Notes: generated by a model not told the origin, from the sequence alone. Positions 38,035 through 47,132 are shown, counted from the first letter of the stretch. The stretch is DNA of 64,000 nt from Siculibacillus lacustris (GCF_004328075.1 NZ_SJFN01000020.1:26819-90818); one strand, 5' to 3'. A program made the numbers and translations.

Positions 38035-39159
38035 ATGACAGAAGAACAATCTCGCCGTCCCGCCCCCGAGCGCCCGGTCGGACGCCGCGAGCTCTTCGGA
38101 TTAGGCCTCGCCGCGGCCGGAACGCTCGCCGCCCCGGCGGTGGTCCGCGCTGAAACCAAGTACAACTGGAAGATGGCGACGTCCTGGCCGAAGAACACGC
38201 CCGGCGTCGGCGTCAACGCCCAACGGCTCGCCGATTCGATCACCGCCATGACCGGGGGTCGCCTGACCGTGCAGCTGTTCGCCGCCGGCGAGCTGGTGCC
38301 GGCCTTCGAGGTCTTCGACGCGGTCTCCTCCGGCGCCGCCGAGATGGGCCACGCCTCGCCCTATTTCTGGCAGGGCAAGGACAAGGCCTTCCACTTCTTC
38401 TCCGGCATCCCCTTCGGCCTGTTCGCCCAGGAGCACATGGGCTGGCTGTGGTTCGGCGGTGGTCAGCAGCTCTGGGAGAAGGCCTATGCGCCGTTCGGTG
38501 TGGTGCCCTTCTACGCCGGCTCCTCCGGGCCCCAGGCCGGCGGCTGGTTCCGCAAGGAGATGAAGACCGTCGACGATTTCAAGGGCCTCAAGATGCGCAT
38601 CGCCGGCCTCGGCGGCGAAGTGCTGCGCCGGCTCGGCGTCAACGTCGTCCTGCTGCCGCCGGGCGAGATCTTCCAGGCGATGCAGTCGGGCACCATCGAC
38701 GCCGCCGAATGGGTCGGACCCTGGAACGACCTCGCCTTCGGCCTGTTCCGGGTCGCCAAGCACTATTACATGCCGTCGTTCTTCGAATTCGGCCCGGCGC
38801 TCGAGCTGATGGTCAACAAGGCGATGTTCGACGCCCTGCCGGCCGACCTCAAGGAGATCGTCAAGCGCGCCGCCTACGCCTCGGCGTCGGAATCCTTCGC
38901 CGACTTCACCTTCCACAACATCGTCTCGCTGAAGCCGCTGATGGAGAAGGAAGGCGTGGTGGTGCGCGAACTGTCGGAGGACATCGTCAAGGTGCTCGCC
39001 CGCGAGACCAAGGCGGTGATGGCCGACATCGCCGCCTCGGGACCGATGGCCAAGGAGGTCTTCGACAGCTTCGAGGCCCACCGTCTGCAGGCCGCCACCT
39101 ACGCCAAGGTGATGGACCTCGCGGCCTATCAGATGCGCGAAGTCTCCCGCGGGGCCTGA
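38035..39159 (+). CDS. TRAP transporter substrate-binding protein (DctP/TakP-like)
   Basis: This 374-residue periplasmic binding protein has a likely Tat signal (VGRRELFGLGLAAAGTLAAP). It has the DctP-family core: MATSWPKNTPGVG, RLTVQLFAAGELVPAFEVFDAV, MRIAGLGGEVLRRLGVNVVLLPPGEIFQAMQSGTIDAAEWVGPW. The WVGPWNDLAFG region is typical of members that bind 2-oxo acids or lactate with a metal (TakP-like); the ligand here is inferred only by class. No DctQ or DctM membrane subunits are near, so it is an orphan in this window. CGAGGAAACGTCC precedes the ATG. Confidence 0.9.
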   Translation: MTEEQSRRPAPERPVGRRELFGLGLAAAGTLAAPAVVRAETKYNWKMATSWPKNTPGVGVNAQRLADSITAMTGGRLTVQLFAAGELVPAFEVFDAVSSGAAEMGHASPYFWQGKDKAFHFFSGIPFGLFAQEHMGWLWFGGGQQLWEKAYAPFGVVPFYAGSSGPQAGGWFRKEMKTVDDFKGLKMRIAGLGGEVLRRLGVNVVLLPPGEIFQAMQSGTIDAAEWVGPWNDLAFGLFRVAKHYYMPSFFEFGPALELMVNKAMFDALPADLKEIVKRAAYASASESFADFTFHNIVSLKPLMEKEGVVVRELSEDIVKVLARETKAVMADIAASGPMAKEVFDSFEAHRLQAATYAKVMDLAAYQMREVSRGA

Positions 39160-39169
39160 CCGCGCGGCG

Positions 39170-39715
39170 TCATCCGGCCGTCGCACCCTGTGGTGCGGCG
39201 GCCCGTTCGGCCGCGGCGACCGGGCAGTCGGCGGCGCGACAGCCGCCGCGATCGCACGACCGGCAGATGCGGGCGGCCTGCGTCGGCTCGGCGGCCGTCG
39301 CGGTCGCGAGCATCGTGTCGACCGCCGCCGCCAGCGCCTCGCGCGCTTCCGGAGCGAGCCCGGCGAGCACGGCTTCGACCGCCACCTGCCGCCGCTCCAG
39401 GATCTGCGTCGCCCGGCGTTTGCCGCGGGCGGTCGCCTCGACCCGCACCTCCCGGCCCTTGCGCCGCAGCCGGCGCACCAGCCAGTCCTTCTCCAGCCGA
39501 TCGACCAGCCGCACCGTCGCCGAATGGGACAGCCCGACCGCATGAGCGATGTCCTGGATCGCCGTCGGCCCGGTCTGGCGCACCGTCTGCAGGGCGGCGA
39601 CGGCGCTCGCCGACAACCCGTCGCTCGCCGCCTCGACGGCGTCGGTGACCAGCGTGGCGAAGGCGGCGAGACGATTCGCGAGCTGTGGGTCGAGCATGGA
39701 CACCAGGGATGCCAT
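39170..39715 (-). CDS. MarR-family regulator with C-terminal cysteine cluster
   Basis: This 181-residue winged-helix regulator contains GLSASAVAALQTV, IAHAVGLSHSATVRLVDRLEKDWLVRRLRRKGREVRVEATARG (recognition helix and wing), and a dimerisation helix. The C-terminus has a cysteine cluster C-x2-C-x4-C-x4-C (CRSCDRGGCRAADC) that may bind metal or sense redox state. The start is taken as ATG 39715 (MASLVSMLDP); ATG 39697 or 39763 are alternatives. It lies 63 nt downstream of the GNAT gene on the same strand and converges with the TRAP gene. Targets are unknown. Confidence 0.85.
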   Translation of the reverse strand: MASLVSMLDPQLANRLAAFATLVTDAVEAASDGLSASAVAALQTVRQTGPTAIQDIAHAVGLSHSATVRLVDRLEKDWLVRRLRRKGREVRVEATARGKRRATQILERRQVAVEAVLAGLAPEAREALAAAVDTMLATATAAEPTQAARICRSCDRGGCRAADCPVAAAERAAAPQGATAG

Positions 39716-39778
39716 GGGTCGCGGGTCGCGACAACCGCGACGACGGTTCGCAGACGCCGACACCGCCGAAGGGATGGC

Positions 39779-40315
39779 TCAGGGCGCCGCCGGGTCCTCG
39801 AGGATCTTGACCAGGAAGGCGAGATCGAGCCAGCGGCCGAACTTGCGCCCGACCTGCGGGAGACGGCCCGTCTCGACGAAGCCCAGGTCGCGGTGCAGCG
39901 CGATCGAGGCGGTGTTCTCGGCTTCGATCGCCGCCACCAGCACGTGCTTGCCGAGTGCCCGGGCGCGCGCCTCCAGCGCGATGAGGATCGCCCGGGCGAC
40001 GCCGCGCCGGCGATGGGTGTCCGCGACATAGACCGAGTGCTCGGCGGTCGCCCGGTAGCCCTCGAAGGCGCGGAAGTCGGCGAACGAGCCATAGCCCGCG
40101 ATCACGCCGTCGATCTCGGCGACCAGCACCGGATAACCGAGCGCCGTCCGCGCCGCCATCCAGCGGCGGCGGTCGTCGAGATCGACCACCGTGTCGTTCC
40201 AGATCGCCGTGGTCTCGGTCACCGCGCGGTTGTAGATGGTGCGGATCGCCTCGAGATCGCCGTCGACCGCGTCGCGGATCCGGATGAACGCGCCGCCGTT
40301 TCGCGCCGCGCTCAT
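39779..40315 (-). CDS. GNAT N-acetyltransferase (phosphinothricin/methionine sulfone type)
   Basis: This 178-residue acetyltransferase contains IRDAVDGDLEAIRTIYNRAVTETTAIW, GYGSFADFRAFEGYRATAEHSVYV, the acetyl-CoA loop RRRGVARAIL, and IALHRDLGFVETGRLPQVGRKFGRWLDLAFL. This is the Bar/Pat/MddA pattern. Such enzymes acetylate phosphinothricin, methionine sulfone or sulfoximine; the natural substrate is unknown here. The ATG overlaps the stop of the SH3 gene (ATGA), indicating coupling, and a MarR gene follows. Confidence 0.9.
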   Translation of the reverse strand: MSAARNGGAFIRIRDAVDGDLEAIRTIYNRAVTETTAIWNDTVVDLDDRRRWMAARTALGYPVLVAEIDGVIAGYGSFADFRAFEGYRATAEHSVYVADTHRRRGVARAILIALEARARALGKHVLVAAIEAENTASIALHRDLGFVETGRLPQVGRKFGRWLDLAFLVKILEDPAAP

Positions 40316-40836
40316 GAGCGGAAGACCTCTTCCGGATAGGCGCCCCACAGGCGGCCCTGTTCGATCCAGCCCTTGACGCCTTCGACCGAGGCGCGGCACC
40401 AGCGTCCGGTGCATTCGGAGATTTCGACCAGCACGCCGCCCTCGATTTCCGCGACGATGCGCGCGCCGGCTTCGCTCTTTTCGCGCAGCGGCGTACGGCC
40501 CTTCTTCTCCCACGGGGTGACCAGGGCGGTGCGCTTGCCCGACAGCAGCGTCTTCTGGACCCACCCTTCCTGGCCTTCGGAATCGCGAATTCGCAGCCAG
40601 ATGTCGTATTCCTGGGTGATCTCCACCGGCACCCCGGCCTTGACGAAGGTCCAGGCGACCTCGTGTTCACGGGTCGGGCCCTGGCGGACGTTGACCGGCG
40701 CGGCCTTGGTCGAGGCGAAGCGCGGCAGCGGCAGGCCGCTCGGGCCGAGCTGCTCCGCCGACAGGGCGCCGGGGACGATCAGGCTCACGACCAGGGCGGC
40801 GATCGCCGCGGCGCGCGCGTGGGGAGAGACGGTCAT
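40312..40836 (-). CDS. Exported SH3-domain protein
   Basis: This 174-residue protein has a signal peptide (HARAAAIAALVVSLIVPGALSA) and two bacterial SH3-like repeats. The first is AAPVNVRQGPTREHEVAWTFVKAGVPVEI, followed by WLRIRDSEGQEGWVQKTLLSGKR. The second is TPLREKSEAGARIVAEIEGGVLVEISECTGRWCRASVEGVKGWIEQGRLWG. It is the COG3807 type found in many alphaproteobacteria and probably binds cell-wall material in the periplasm. It is encoded upstream of and overlapping the GNAT gene. Confidence 0.88.
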   Translation of the reverse strand: MTVSPHARAAAIAALVVSLIVPGALSAEQLGPSGLPLPRFASTKAAPVNVRQGPTREHEVAWTFVKAGVPVEITQEYDIWLRIRDSEGQEGWVQKTLLSGKRTALVTPWEKKGRTPLREKSEAGARIVAEIEGGVLVEISECTGRWCRASVEGVKGWIEQGRLWGAYPEEVFRS

Positions 40837-41179
40837 CGCCGATCCTCTTGGGTTCGAGACAGAGGCCCGGGCCGGACCTCTCGGCGCCCGACGGGGAACG
40901 GGGAGGAAGCCACCGGGAGCGACCAAAGGTAGGTTCCTCGACGAATTGTCATTTATCGAGCTTCTGGTAGAGAGGACGGAAGACTCCGTCGGATCCGAGG
41001 CGAACATTGGAACGACGAGGTTAAGGAGCCTTCAACGAAGAGCGTGGCGATGCCGAGGGGCCCGCGCGCCGCCGCTCTCCGGGTCTCCCGGAGACGAGGT
41101 GGCGAACGGTCGGCGGAGCCGGACGAGGGCGGGGTCGCGAGACTCCGACACCGACGCTCGCAACGGGAGTATCAGGCCC
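40837..41179. other. Divergent gap, SH3 gene / hydroxyacid dehydrogenase
   Basis: This 343-nt gap holds no supported gene. A locally AT-rich patch around 40945-40975 (GAATTGTCATTTATCGAG) may hold promoters for both directions: on the plus strand TTGTCA is followed 16 nt later by TAGAGA. Nothing stronger was seen. Confidence 0.35.
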
Positions 41180-42166
41180 ATGCCGAAGAGCAAACCCTCG
41201 GTGTTCGTCACCCGACGGCTGCCGGACCTCGTCGAGACGCGGATGCGCGAACTCTTCGATGCCCATCTCAACGTCGACGACCGTCCGATGACCCAGGCCG
41301 AACTGGTCGATGCGGTGCGCAACGCCGACGTCCTGGTGCCGACCGTCACCGATGTGATCGACGCCGCGGTGATCAGTCAGGCCGGCCCGAAACTGCGCCT
41401 GATCGCCAATTACGGCAACGGCGTCGACAACATCGACGTGCTCTCGGCGCTGGCCCGCGGCATCACCGTGACCAACACCCCCGGGGTCCTCACCGAGGAC
41501 ACCGCCGACATGACCATGGCGCTGATTCTCGCCGTGCCGCGGCGCATCGCCGAAGGCCTGTCGGTGATCTCGCGCGGCGAATGGAACGGCTGGTCGCCGA
41601 CCTGGATGCTCGGCCACCGCATCGGCGGCAAGCGCCTCGGCATCATCGGCATGGGTCGCATCGGTCAGGCGGTGGCCCGCCGCGCCGCCGCCTTCGGCAT
41701 GTCGATCCACTATCACAACCGCCGCCGCCTGCCCGCCGCGGTCGAAGCCGGACTCGACGCCACCTGGTGGGAGAGCCTCGACCAGATGCTCGCCCGCATG
41801 GACGTCATCTCGGTCCATTGCCCCCACACCCCGGCCACCTACCACCTGTTGTCGGCGCGCCGCCTCAAGCTGATCCGCCCCGAGGCCTTCATCGTCAACA
41901 CCGCCCGCGGCGAGATCATCGACGAGAACGCGCTGGCGCGGATGCTGGAGGCCGGCGAACTGGCCGGCGCCGGGCTCGACGTGTTCGAGCACGAGCCGGC
42001 GGTCAATCCCAAGCTGGTGCGCTCCCACCGCGTCGTCCTCCTGCCCCACATGGGCTCGGCGACGATCGAGGGGCGCATCGACATGGGCGAACGTGTCATC
42101 ATCAACATCAAGACGTTCCAGGACGGGCATCGGCCGCCCGATCGGGTCCTGCCGTCGATGCTGTGA
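41180..42166 (+). CDS. D-2-hydroxyacid dehydrogenase (glyoxylate/hydroxypyruvate reductase type)
   Basis: This 328-residue NAD(P)-dependent reductase has a catalytic-domain start SVFVTRRLPDLVETRMRELFD. The nucleotide-binding motif is GIIGMGRIGQAVARRAAAFGM with HYHNRRR after it (NADP-type basic residues). The catalytic Arg is in VNTARGEIIDE, the Glu in DVFEHEP and the His in LLPHMGSAT. It most resembles glyoxylate or hydroxypyruvate reductases (GyaR-like). ATG at 41180 is preferred over long upstream frames. The substrate is inferred from family only. Confidence 0.9.
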   Translation: MPKSKPSVFVTRRLPDLVETRMRELFDAHLNVDDRPMTQAELVDAVRNADVLVPTVTDVIDAAVISQAGPKLRLIANYGNGVDNIDVLSALARGITVTNTPGVLTEDTADMTMALILAVPRRIAEGLSVISRGEWNGWSPTWMLGHRIGGKRLGIIGMGRIGQAVARRAAAFGMSIHYHNRRRLPAAVEAGLDATWWESLDQMLARMDVISVHCPHTPATYHLLSARRLKLIRPEAFIVNTARGEIIDENALARMLEAGELAGAGLDVFEHEPAVNPKLVRSHRVVLLPHMGSATIEGRIDMGERVIINIKTFQDGHRPPDRVLPSML

Positions 42167-42222
42167 GCGCCGACCCGACGCCATACCGCCCGACCCGAGC
42201 GGCACCGAGGAGAGACGAGACG

Positions 42223-42651
42223 ATGTACTGCCCTACGAGCGCCGCCGGCCGCCTCGCCGCGGCCCTGGCCCTGGTCCTCGCCGCGACGCTGCCCGCCGCG
42301 GCGCAGTTGAAGCCGGTGCCCACCGAGCATTCCGGTCTACCGGAGAAACTCAGCGGCGAGGACATCCGCCGCCTGTGGTTCGACGGACAGCCCTTCCTGT
42401 CGACCGGACCCGACGGCACCGCCTATCGCATGGTCTTCACCGCCGACGGCAAGTCCGCCCGCCTCGCCGCCGACGCCGGCAAGAAGGCCAAGCCGACCAT
42501 CGGCTTCTGGCGGGTGATCGCCGAGGGCTACTGCTCGCGCTGGACCGGCTCCAACCGCGAGAAGTGTTTCAACGTCCGCAAGGGGCAGGACGGCAAGGAC
42601 ACGGTCGTCCGCTTCGGCCAGCAGATCGTCGCCACCTGGAAGCGACCTTGA
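42223..42651 (+). CDS. Small exported protein of unknown function
   Basis: This 142-residue protein has a signal peptide (AAGRLAAALALVLAATLPAAAQ). The mature part contains KLSGEDIRRLWFDGQPFLSTGPDGTAYRMVFTADGKSARL, then FWRVIAEGYCSRWTGSNREKCFNVRKGQDG. Two cysteines probably form a disulfide. The layout (start of a treated polymer or cell-wall sensor, a WRV strand, a C...C pair) recalls DUF995-like periplasmic proteins, but this is a weak resemblance. It starts 56 nt after the dehydrogenase; GAGGAGAGACGAGACG is the ribosome-binding site. Confidence 0.8.
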   Translation: MYCPTSAAGRLAAALALVLAATLPAAAQLKPVPTEHSGLPEKLSGEDIRRLWFDGQPFLSTGPDGTAYRMVFTADGKSARLAADAGKKAKPTIGFWRVIAEGYCSRWTGSNREKCFNVRKGQDGKDTVVRFGQQIVATWKRP

Positions 42652-42691
42652 GGGCGGCGCGGCGGGTGCCGCGTCCGCGGATCGGAGAGCG

Positions 42692-43306
42692 ATGACCCCG
42701 CATCTGCCGAAATATCGTCGCGCCCACCCCGAAGATCGCCGCGCCGACCTGGTCGAGGCGACCATCGCCTGTCTCGCCGAGCACGGCCACGCCGGCGTCT
42801 CGGTCCGCCGCATCGCCGCTCGCGCCGGAGTCTCGGCAGGTCTCGTCAACCACCACTTCGAAGGCATCGAATCGCTGGTCGCCGCGGCCTACGAGCGCCT
42901 GTCCAACGACGTGCTCGGCCGGGTATTGGTCCGGGTCGCCGCCGAGACCGAGCCGCGCCGCCGCCTCTCGGCCTATTTCGCGGCGATCTTCTCCGACGGC
43001 GTGCTCGATCCCGGCCTGCTCAAGGTTTGGGTGGTGTTCTGGAGCCTGCTGCCCCACGCCGAACCGCTGCGGGTCATTCAGAAGCGCACCTGGGCCGACT
43101 ACCGCCGCAGCCTCGAGACGGTGCTCGCCGACTGCGCCCCGCCGGGGGCGAGTTTCGATCCCGGCCTGACCGCCTTCGGTCTCGCCGCGCTGATGGACGG
43201 GCTGTGGCTGCAGTGGGGCCTCGATCCCGGCAGCTACCGCGCCGAGGACGCCATCGCGCTGTGCGAGGCCTTCGCCGATCAGGCGTTGGCCCGCGTCCGC
43301 CCCTGA
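42692..43306 (+). CDS. TetR-family regulator, BetI-like
   Basis: This 204-residue repressor has an N-terminal helix-turn-helix (ADLVEATIACLAEHGHAGVSVRRIAARAGVSAGLVNHHFEG). The C-terminal ligand domain has LLKVWVVFWSLLPHAEPLRVIQKRTWADYRRSLETVL and GLTAFGLAALMDGLWLQWGLDPG, as in BetI, the choline-responsive repressor. No betaine genes are next to it, so the target is unknown; the aldehyde dehydrogenase downstream is not of the BetB type. Confidence 0.88.
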   Translation: MTPHLPKYRRAHPEDRRADLVEATIACLAEHGHAGVSVRRIAARAGVSAGLVNHHFEGIESLVAAAYERLSNDVLGRVLVRVAAETEPRRRLSAYFAAIFSDGVLDPGLLKVWVVFWSLLPHAEPLRVIQKRTWADYRRSLETVLADCAPPGASFDPGLTAFGLAALMDGLWLQWGLDPGSYRAEDAIALCEAFADQALARVRP

Positions 43307-45283
43307 TCAGGCCGAGCCGACCGGCCGCATCGTCAGGCGCCGGTAGAGCGTCGAGCGGTGGACCCCGAGCCGTGTCGCCGCCCGCGAGACGTTGCCGCCG
43401 CAGTCGGCCAGCGCCGCCCGCATCGCCGCCACGGTGATCGCGTCGAGATCACCGGCCGCGGCCGGGGCCGGGCCGAAGGAGGCGTCGCCGAGCGCCGGAC
43501 CGCGCCGCAGATCGGGCGGCAGCACCGACGTGTCGAGCGTCTCGCCGGGTTCGGCCAGCACCAGCAGGGTGCGCAGCGTGCCGACCAACTGGCGCCAGTT
43601 GCCCGGCCAGTCGTAGGCGGCGAGATGCCGACGCAGCTCCGCGCCGAGCGTGACCTTCGCCGCCGGGCCGCCGATCCGCGCCCAGATCTCGTCGACCAGC
43701 GCGCCACGGTCGGGATGGCGGCGCAGCGGCTCGAGTTCGACCGTATAGGGGGCGATGCGGAAATAGAGATCCTGGCGGAAGGCCCGCGCCTCGACCAGAT
43801 CGGCGAGGCCGCGATGGGTGGCGCAGATCAGCGAGAAGGCCACGGGCACCGGACGGGCCGCCCCGAGCGGCGTCACCTCGCGTTCTTGGAGCGCGCGGAG
43901 CAGACGCGCCTGCAGCCCGGCCGGCATGTCACCGATCTCGTCGAGGAACAGCACGCCGCCGTCGGCCGCCCGCATCAGGCCCTTCGATCCGGCCTTGCGG
44001 GCGCCGGTGAAGGCGCCCTCCTCGTAGCCGAACAGTTCCGCTTCGATCAGGCCCTCGGGCAGGGCGGCGCAGTTGATCGCCACGAAGGGTTTGCTCGCCA
44101 GCCGGCTGGCGTCGTGCAGGGCGCGGGCGAAGACTTCCTTGCCGACCCCGGTCTCGCCCTGGATCAACACCGGCACGTCGGCGTCGACCAGCCGCACCGC
44201 CCGCTTCAGCGCGCTGCGGCGGGTATCGTCCCAGATCGGGTCGGGCGCGGCGGCGCGCGGGCCGCTGCCGGCCGGCGGTTCGCTCGCCGCGGGCGCGACC
44301 TTCGTCGGCTCCGCCTCGGCGCTCCGAAGGATGCTCGGCACGGCCTCGCCGCGCATCGGCGATCGCCGCGGCGCCTCGGCGCGCCCGACCAGCATCCGCC
44401 CGGCGGTGGTCCGCAATTGTCCGTCGTCGCCGCTGCGGCGGCGGGTCGTGGCGAACACGTCGCTCCAGCCGAGATGGCCCACCGCTTCCCAGTCGCGCTC
44501 GATCAACGCCAGCCCGGACCGATTGGCGCCGACCAGCCGATCGCCGGCGAAGGCCAGCAGCCCTTCGCGGACGCTGCCGATCTGCTCGGGATCGACGTGG
44601 AAGCGCACCACCTCCCAGTCGGCGGCCGAGGCGTCGAACAGCCGGTGCTCGATCGCTTCCACCGCGCGTCGCACCAGACCGGCGGCATGGGTCTCGCGCA
44701 CCGCCGCGGGGTTCGACAGATCGAGCACCCCGACCGTCTCGCCGCGGGCGTCGAGGATCGGCATGGCGGTGCAGGTCAGCACCCGGTGCATCTCGAAGAA
44801 ATGTTCGGCCCCGACCACCGAGATCTCGCGCCGTTCGGCGATCGCCGTGCCGATGGCGTTGGTGCCGGTCGCAGCCTCACGCCAGGCGACGCCCGGCCGC
44901 AGCGCCACCCGCGCCGCCTTCTCGGCGAAGTCGGGGCTGCCGGCGGTGTCGAGCACCAGACCCTCGGCGTCGGTCAGGATGACGATGCCGCCGCTCGCCC
45001 GGGCGTCGTGGTGCAGCGCCAGCAGTTCCGCCCGCGCCGCCCGCCGCAGCCGTTCGTTGCGCTCGCGGCTCTCGCGCAGCGCCCCGCCCGACAGCGGTTC
45101 GATCGCCGGCAGCCGCGCCATGTCGAGGCCGAGCGCGGCGCAGCGCTCCCAGGAGCGCCGGATCGGCGCCGCGACCACCCCGTCGGCGAGACCTTCGCCG
45201 GCGAGGAATCGACGGCGCAGTCCCAGGATCTCGCCGCCGCCGCGCGCCGCCGCGCCCGAAAGACCCGATGAGCGTGCCGCCAT
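43307..45283 (-). CDS. Sigma-54-dependent activator, AcoR-like
   Basis: This 658-residue activator has an N-terminal GAF sensor region (about 60-215, with GVAWREAATGTNAIGTAIAERREISVVGAEHFF as in AcoR). A second sensor-like segment and a Pro/Ala-rich linker follow. The AAA+ domain (about 350-580) has Walker A GETGVGKEV, the sigma-54 contact loop GAFTGAR and Walker B VLFLDEIGDMP. The C-terminus is a Fis-type helix-turn-helix (CGGNVSRAATRLGVHRSTLYRRL). It is divergent from an aldehyde dehydrogenase whose promoter has the -24/-12 form, so that gene is the likely target, with an alcohol, acetoin or aldehyde as inducer. Confidence 0.93.
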   Translation of the reverse strand: MAARSSGLSGAAARGGGEILGLRRRFLAGEGLADGVVAAPIRRSWERCAALGLDMARLPAIEPLSGGALRESRERNERLRRAARAELLALHHDARASGGIVILTDAEGLVLDTAGSPDFAEKAARVALRPGVAWREAATGTNAIGTAIAERREISVVGAEHFFEMHRVLTCTAMPILDARGETVGVLDLSNPAAVRETHAAGLVRRAVEAIEHRLFDASAADWEVVRFHVDPEQIGSVREGLLAFAGDRLVGANRSGLALIERDWEAVGHLGWSDVFATTRRRSGDDGQLRTTAGRMLVGRAEAPRRSPMRGEAVPSILRSAEAEPTKVAPAASEPPAGSGPRAAAPDPIWDDTRRSALKRAVRLVDADVPVLIQGETGVGKEVFARALHDASRLASKPFVAINCAALPEGLIEAELFGYEEGAFTGARKAGSKGLMRAADGGVLFLDEIGDMPAGLQARLLRALQEREVTPLGAARPVPVAFSLICATHRGLADLVEARAFRQDLYFRIAPYTVELEPLRRHPDRGALVDEIWARIGGPAAKVTLGAELRRHLAAYDWPGNWRQLVGTLRTLLVLAEPGETLDTSVLPPDLRRGPALGDASFGPAPAAAGDLDAITVAAMRAALADCGGNVSRAATRLGVHRSTLYRRLTMRPVGSA

Positions 45284-45378
45284 GTCGTCGCCTCCCTCTC
45301 GGATCCGTCTCCGGACGGTCCCTCGCGGGCGCCGTCGGGCGGATCTTCTCGTATCGCCGGCCGCCGGGCCGGTGTCGC

Positions 45379-45424
45379 GTCGCAGGATGCGACGGTCGTC
45401 GCAGCCCCCGTCGCAGAATTCGAC
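45379..45424. promoter_or_regulatory. Paired UAS palindromes for the sigma-54 activator
   Basis: GTCGCAGGATGCGAC (45379-45393, a perfect 6-3-6 inverted repeat) and GTCGCAGAATTCGAC (45410-45424) share the form GTCGCAGRATKCGAC. Their starts are 31 bp apart, about three helical turns. Position and symmetry suit binding of the adjacent AcoR-like activator. The assignment is inference. Confidence 0.55.
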
Positions 45425-45552
45425 GACTGTGCCTCAATCGATTGAATACGTCCATTCACATATGACGGAATGCCGCAGGTCCGTTGGTCGCGGCTCAATC
45501 GGATCAACCACTTGGGTCGGGACGGCGCCGGCGCGACCGCCGCCGCGGGGGA

Positions 45553-45569
45553 CTGGCACGGGCTTCGCA
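45553..45569 (+). promoter_or_regulatory. Sigma-54 (-24/-12) promoter
   Basis: CTGGCACGGGCTTCGCA matches the TGGCAC-N5-TTGCA consensus with one mismatch in the -12 element (TCGC for TTGC) and exact GG-to-GC spacing. Transcription would start near 45580, about 25 nt before the aldehyde dehydrogenase ATG. Confidence 0.65.
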
Positions 45570-45604
45570 ATCGCTTCCTCACCCACCAGGGAGGAAAGAA
45601 CACC

Positions 45605-47125
45605 ATGAACAAGCCCGAAAACACCGTCTCCACCCCCGTCACCCCGTTCCGCGGCCGCTACGACAACTTCATCGGCGGCAAGTGGGTCGCCCCGGTCGAC
45701 GGGCGTTACTTCGACAACGTCTCGCCGATCAACGGCCACAAGATCTGCGAGATCGCCCGCTCCGGCGCCGCCGACATCGAACTCGCCCTCGACGCGGCCC
45801 ACGCCGCCAAGGACGGCTGGGGCAAGACCAACGTCGCCCAGCGCGCCTATATCCTCAACCGCATCGCCGATCGCATGGAGGAGAACCTCGCCACCCTGGC
45901 GCTCGCCGAGACCTGGGACAACGGCAAGCCGATCCGTGAATCGATGGCCGCCGACATTCCGCTGGCGATCGATCACTTCCGCTATTTCGCCGGCTGCGTC
46001 CGCGCCCAGGAGGGCACGCTCTCCGAGATCGACCACGACACCATCGCCTATCACTTCCACGAACCGCTCGGCGTGGTCGGCCAGATCATTCCGTGGAACT
46101 TCCCGATCCTGATGGCGGTGTGGAAGCTCGCCCCGGCGCTGGCCGCCGGCAACTGCGTGGTGCTGAAGCCCGCCGAGCAGACCCCGGCGTCGATCCTGGT
46201 GCTCGCCGAGATGATCGCCGATCTCCTGCCGCCGGGCGTCCTCAACATCGTCAACGGCTTCGGCCTCGAGGCCGGCAAGCCGCTGGCGTCGAGCCCGCGG
46301 GTCGCCAAGATCGCCTTCACCGGCGAGACTTCGACCGGCCGGCTGATCATGCAATACGCCTCGCAGAACCTGATCCCGGTGACCCTCGAGCTCGGCGGCA
46401 AGTCGCCCAACATCTTCTTCTCCGACGTGCTCGCCGAAGACGACGACTTCTTCGACAAGGCGATCGAGGGCTTCGTGATGTTCGCGCTGAACCAGGGCGA
46501 GGTCTGCACCTGCCCCTCGCGGGCCCTGATCCAGGAGGACATCTACGACCGCTTCATGGACCGGGCGCTCAAGCGCGTCGCGGCGATCGTCCAGGGCAGC
46601 CCGCTCGATCCCCAGACGATGATCGGCGCCCAGGCCTCGACCGAGCAGATGGAGAAGATCCTCTCCTACTTCGACATCGGTCGCCAGGAAGGCGCCGAGG
46701 TGCTGATCGGCGGCTCGCGCGCCCATCTCGGCGGCGATCTGGAGGGCGGCTTCTACATCAATCCGACCGTCTTCCACGGCAACAACAAGATGCGCATCTT
46801 CCAGGAGGAGATCTTCGGCCCGGTGGTCTCGGTGACCACCTTCAAGACCGAGGACGAGGCCCTGGCGATCGCCAACGACACGCTCTACGGCCTCGGTTCT
46901 GGCGTGTGGAGCCGCGACGCCAATCGCCTCTACCGCTTCGGGCGCAACATCCAGGCCGGCCGGGTGTGGACCAACTGCTACCACGCCTATCCGGCCCATG
47001 CCGCCTTCGGCGGCTACAAGCAGTCGGGCATCGGTCGCGAGACCCATTCGATGATGCTCGACCACTATCAGCAGACCAAGAACCTGCTGGTCAGCTACTC
47101 CCCGAAGAAGCTCGGCTTCTTCTGA
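45605..47125 (+). CDS. NAD-dependent aldehyde dehydrogenase (ExaC/AldB type)
   Basis: This 506-residue aldehyde dehydrogenase oxidises aldehydes such as acetaldehyde to acids. It has [23 protein letters not shown], the catalytic Glu in [11 protein letters not shown], and the nucleophile Cys in [13 protein letters not shown] (about residue 301 onward). It ends [15 protein letters not shown], typical of ExaC-class enzymes. Those are often controlled by AcoR-like activators and paired with DUF779, as here. The start follows GGGAGGAAAGAACACC. A stem-loop and DUF779 gene follow. Confidence 0.95.
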   Translation: MNKPENTVSTPVTPFRGRYDNFIGGKWVAPVDGRYFDNVSPINGHKICEIARSGAADIELALDAAHAAKDGWGKTNVAQRAYILNRIADRMEENLATLALAETWDNGKPIRESMAADIPLAIDHFRYFAGCVRAQEGTLSEIDHDTIAYHFHEPLGVVGQIIPWNFPILMAVWKLAPALAAGNCVVLKPAEQTPASILVLAEMIADLLPPGVLNIVNGFGLEAGKPLASSPRVAKIAFTGETSTGRLIMQYASQNLIPVTLELGGKSPNIFFSDVLAEDDDFFDKAIEGFVMFALNQGEVCTCPSRALIQEDIYDRFMDRALKRVAAIVQGSPLDPQTMIGAQASTEQMEKILSYFDIGRQEGAEVLIGGSRAHLGGDLEGGFYINPTVFHGNNKMRIFQEEIFGPVVSVTTFKTEDEALAIANDTLYGLGSGVWSRDANRLYRFGRNIQAGRVWTNCYHAYPAHAAFGGYKQSGIGRETHSMMLDHYQQTKNLLVSYSPKKLGFF

Positions 47126-47132
47126 GTGCGAC

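Larger units (their letters stand above)
45284..45604. other. Divergent control region, activator / aldehyde dehydrogenase
   Basis: This 321-nt gap holds no gene. It contains two palindromic upstream elements and a sigma-54 promoter, annotated separately, arranged as expected for enhancer-dependent control: UAS pair about 130-175 nt upstream of the -24 box, then a short leader with a GGGAGGAAAG ribosome-binding site. Confidence 0.6.

Noticed and set aside
43358..45271. A 637-codon plus-strand frame
   Set aside because: It mirrors the sigma-54 activator gene; the composition is that of an antisense shadow.
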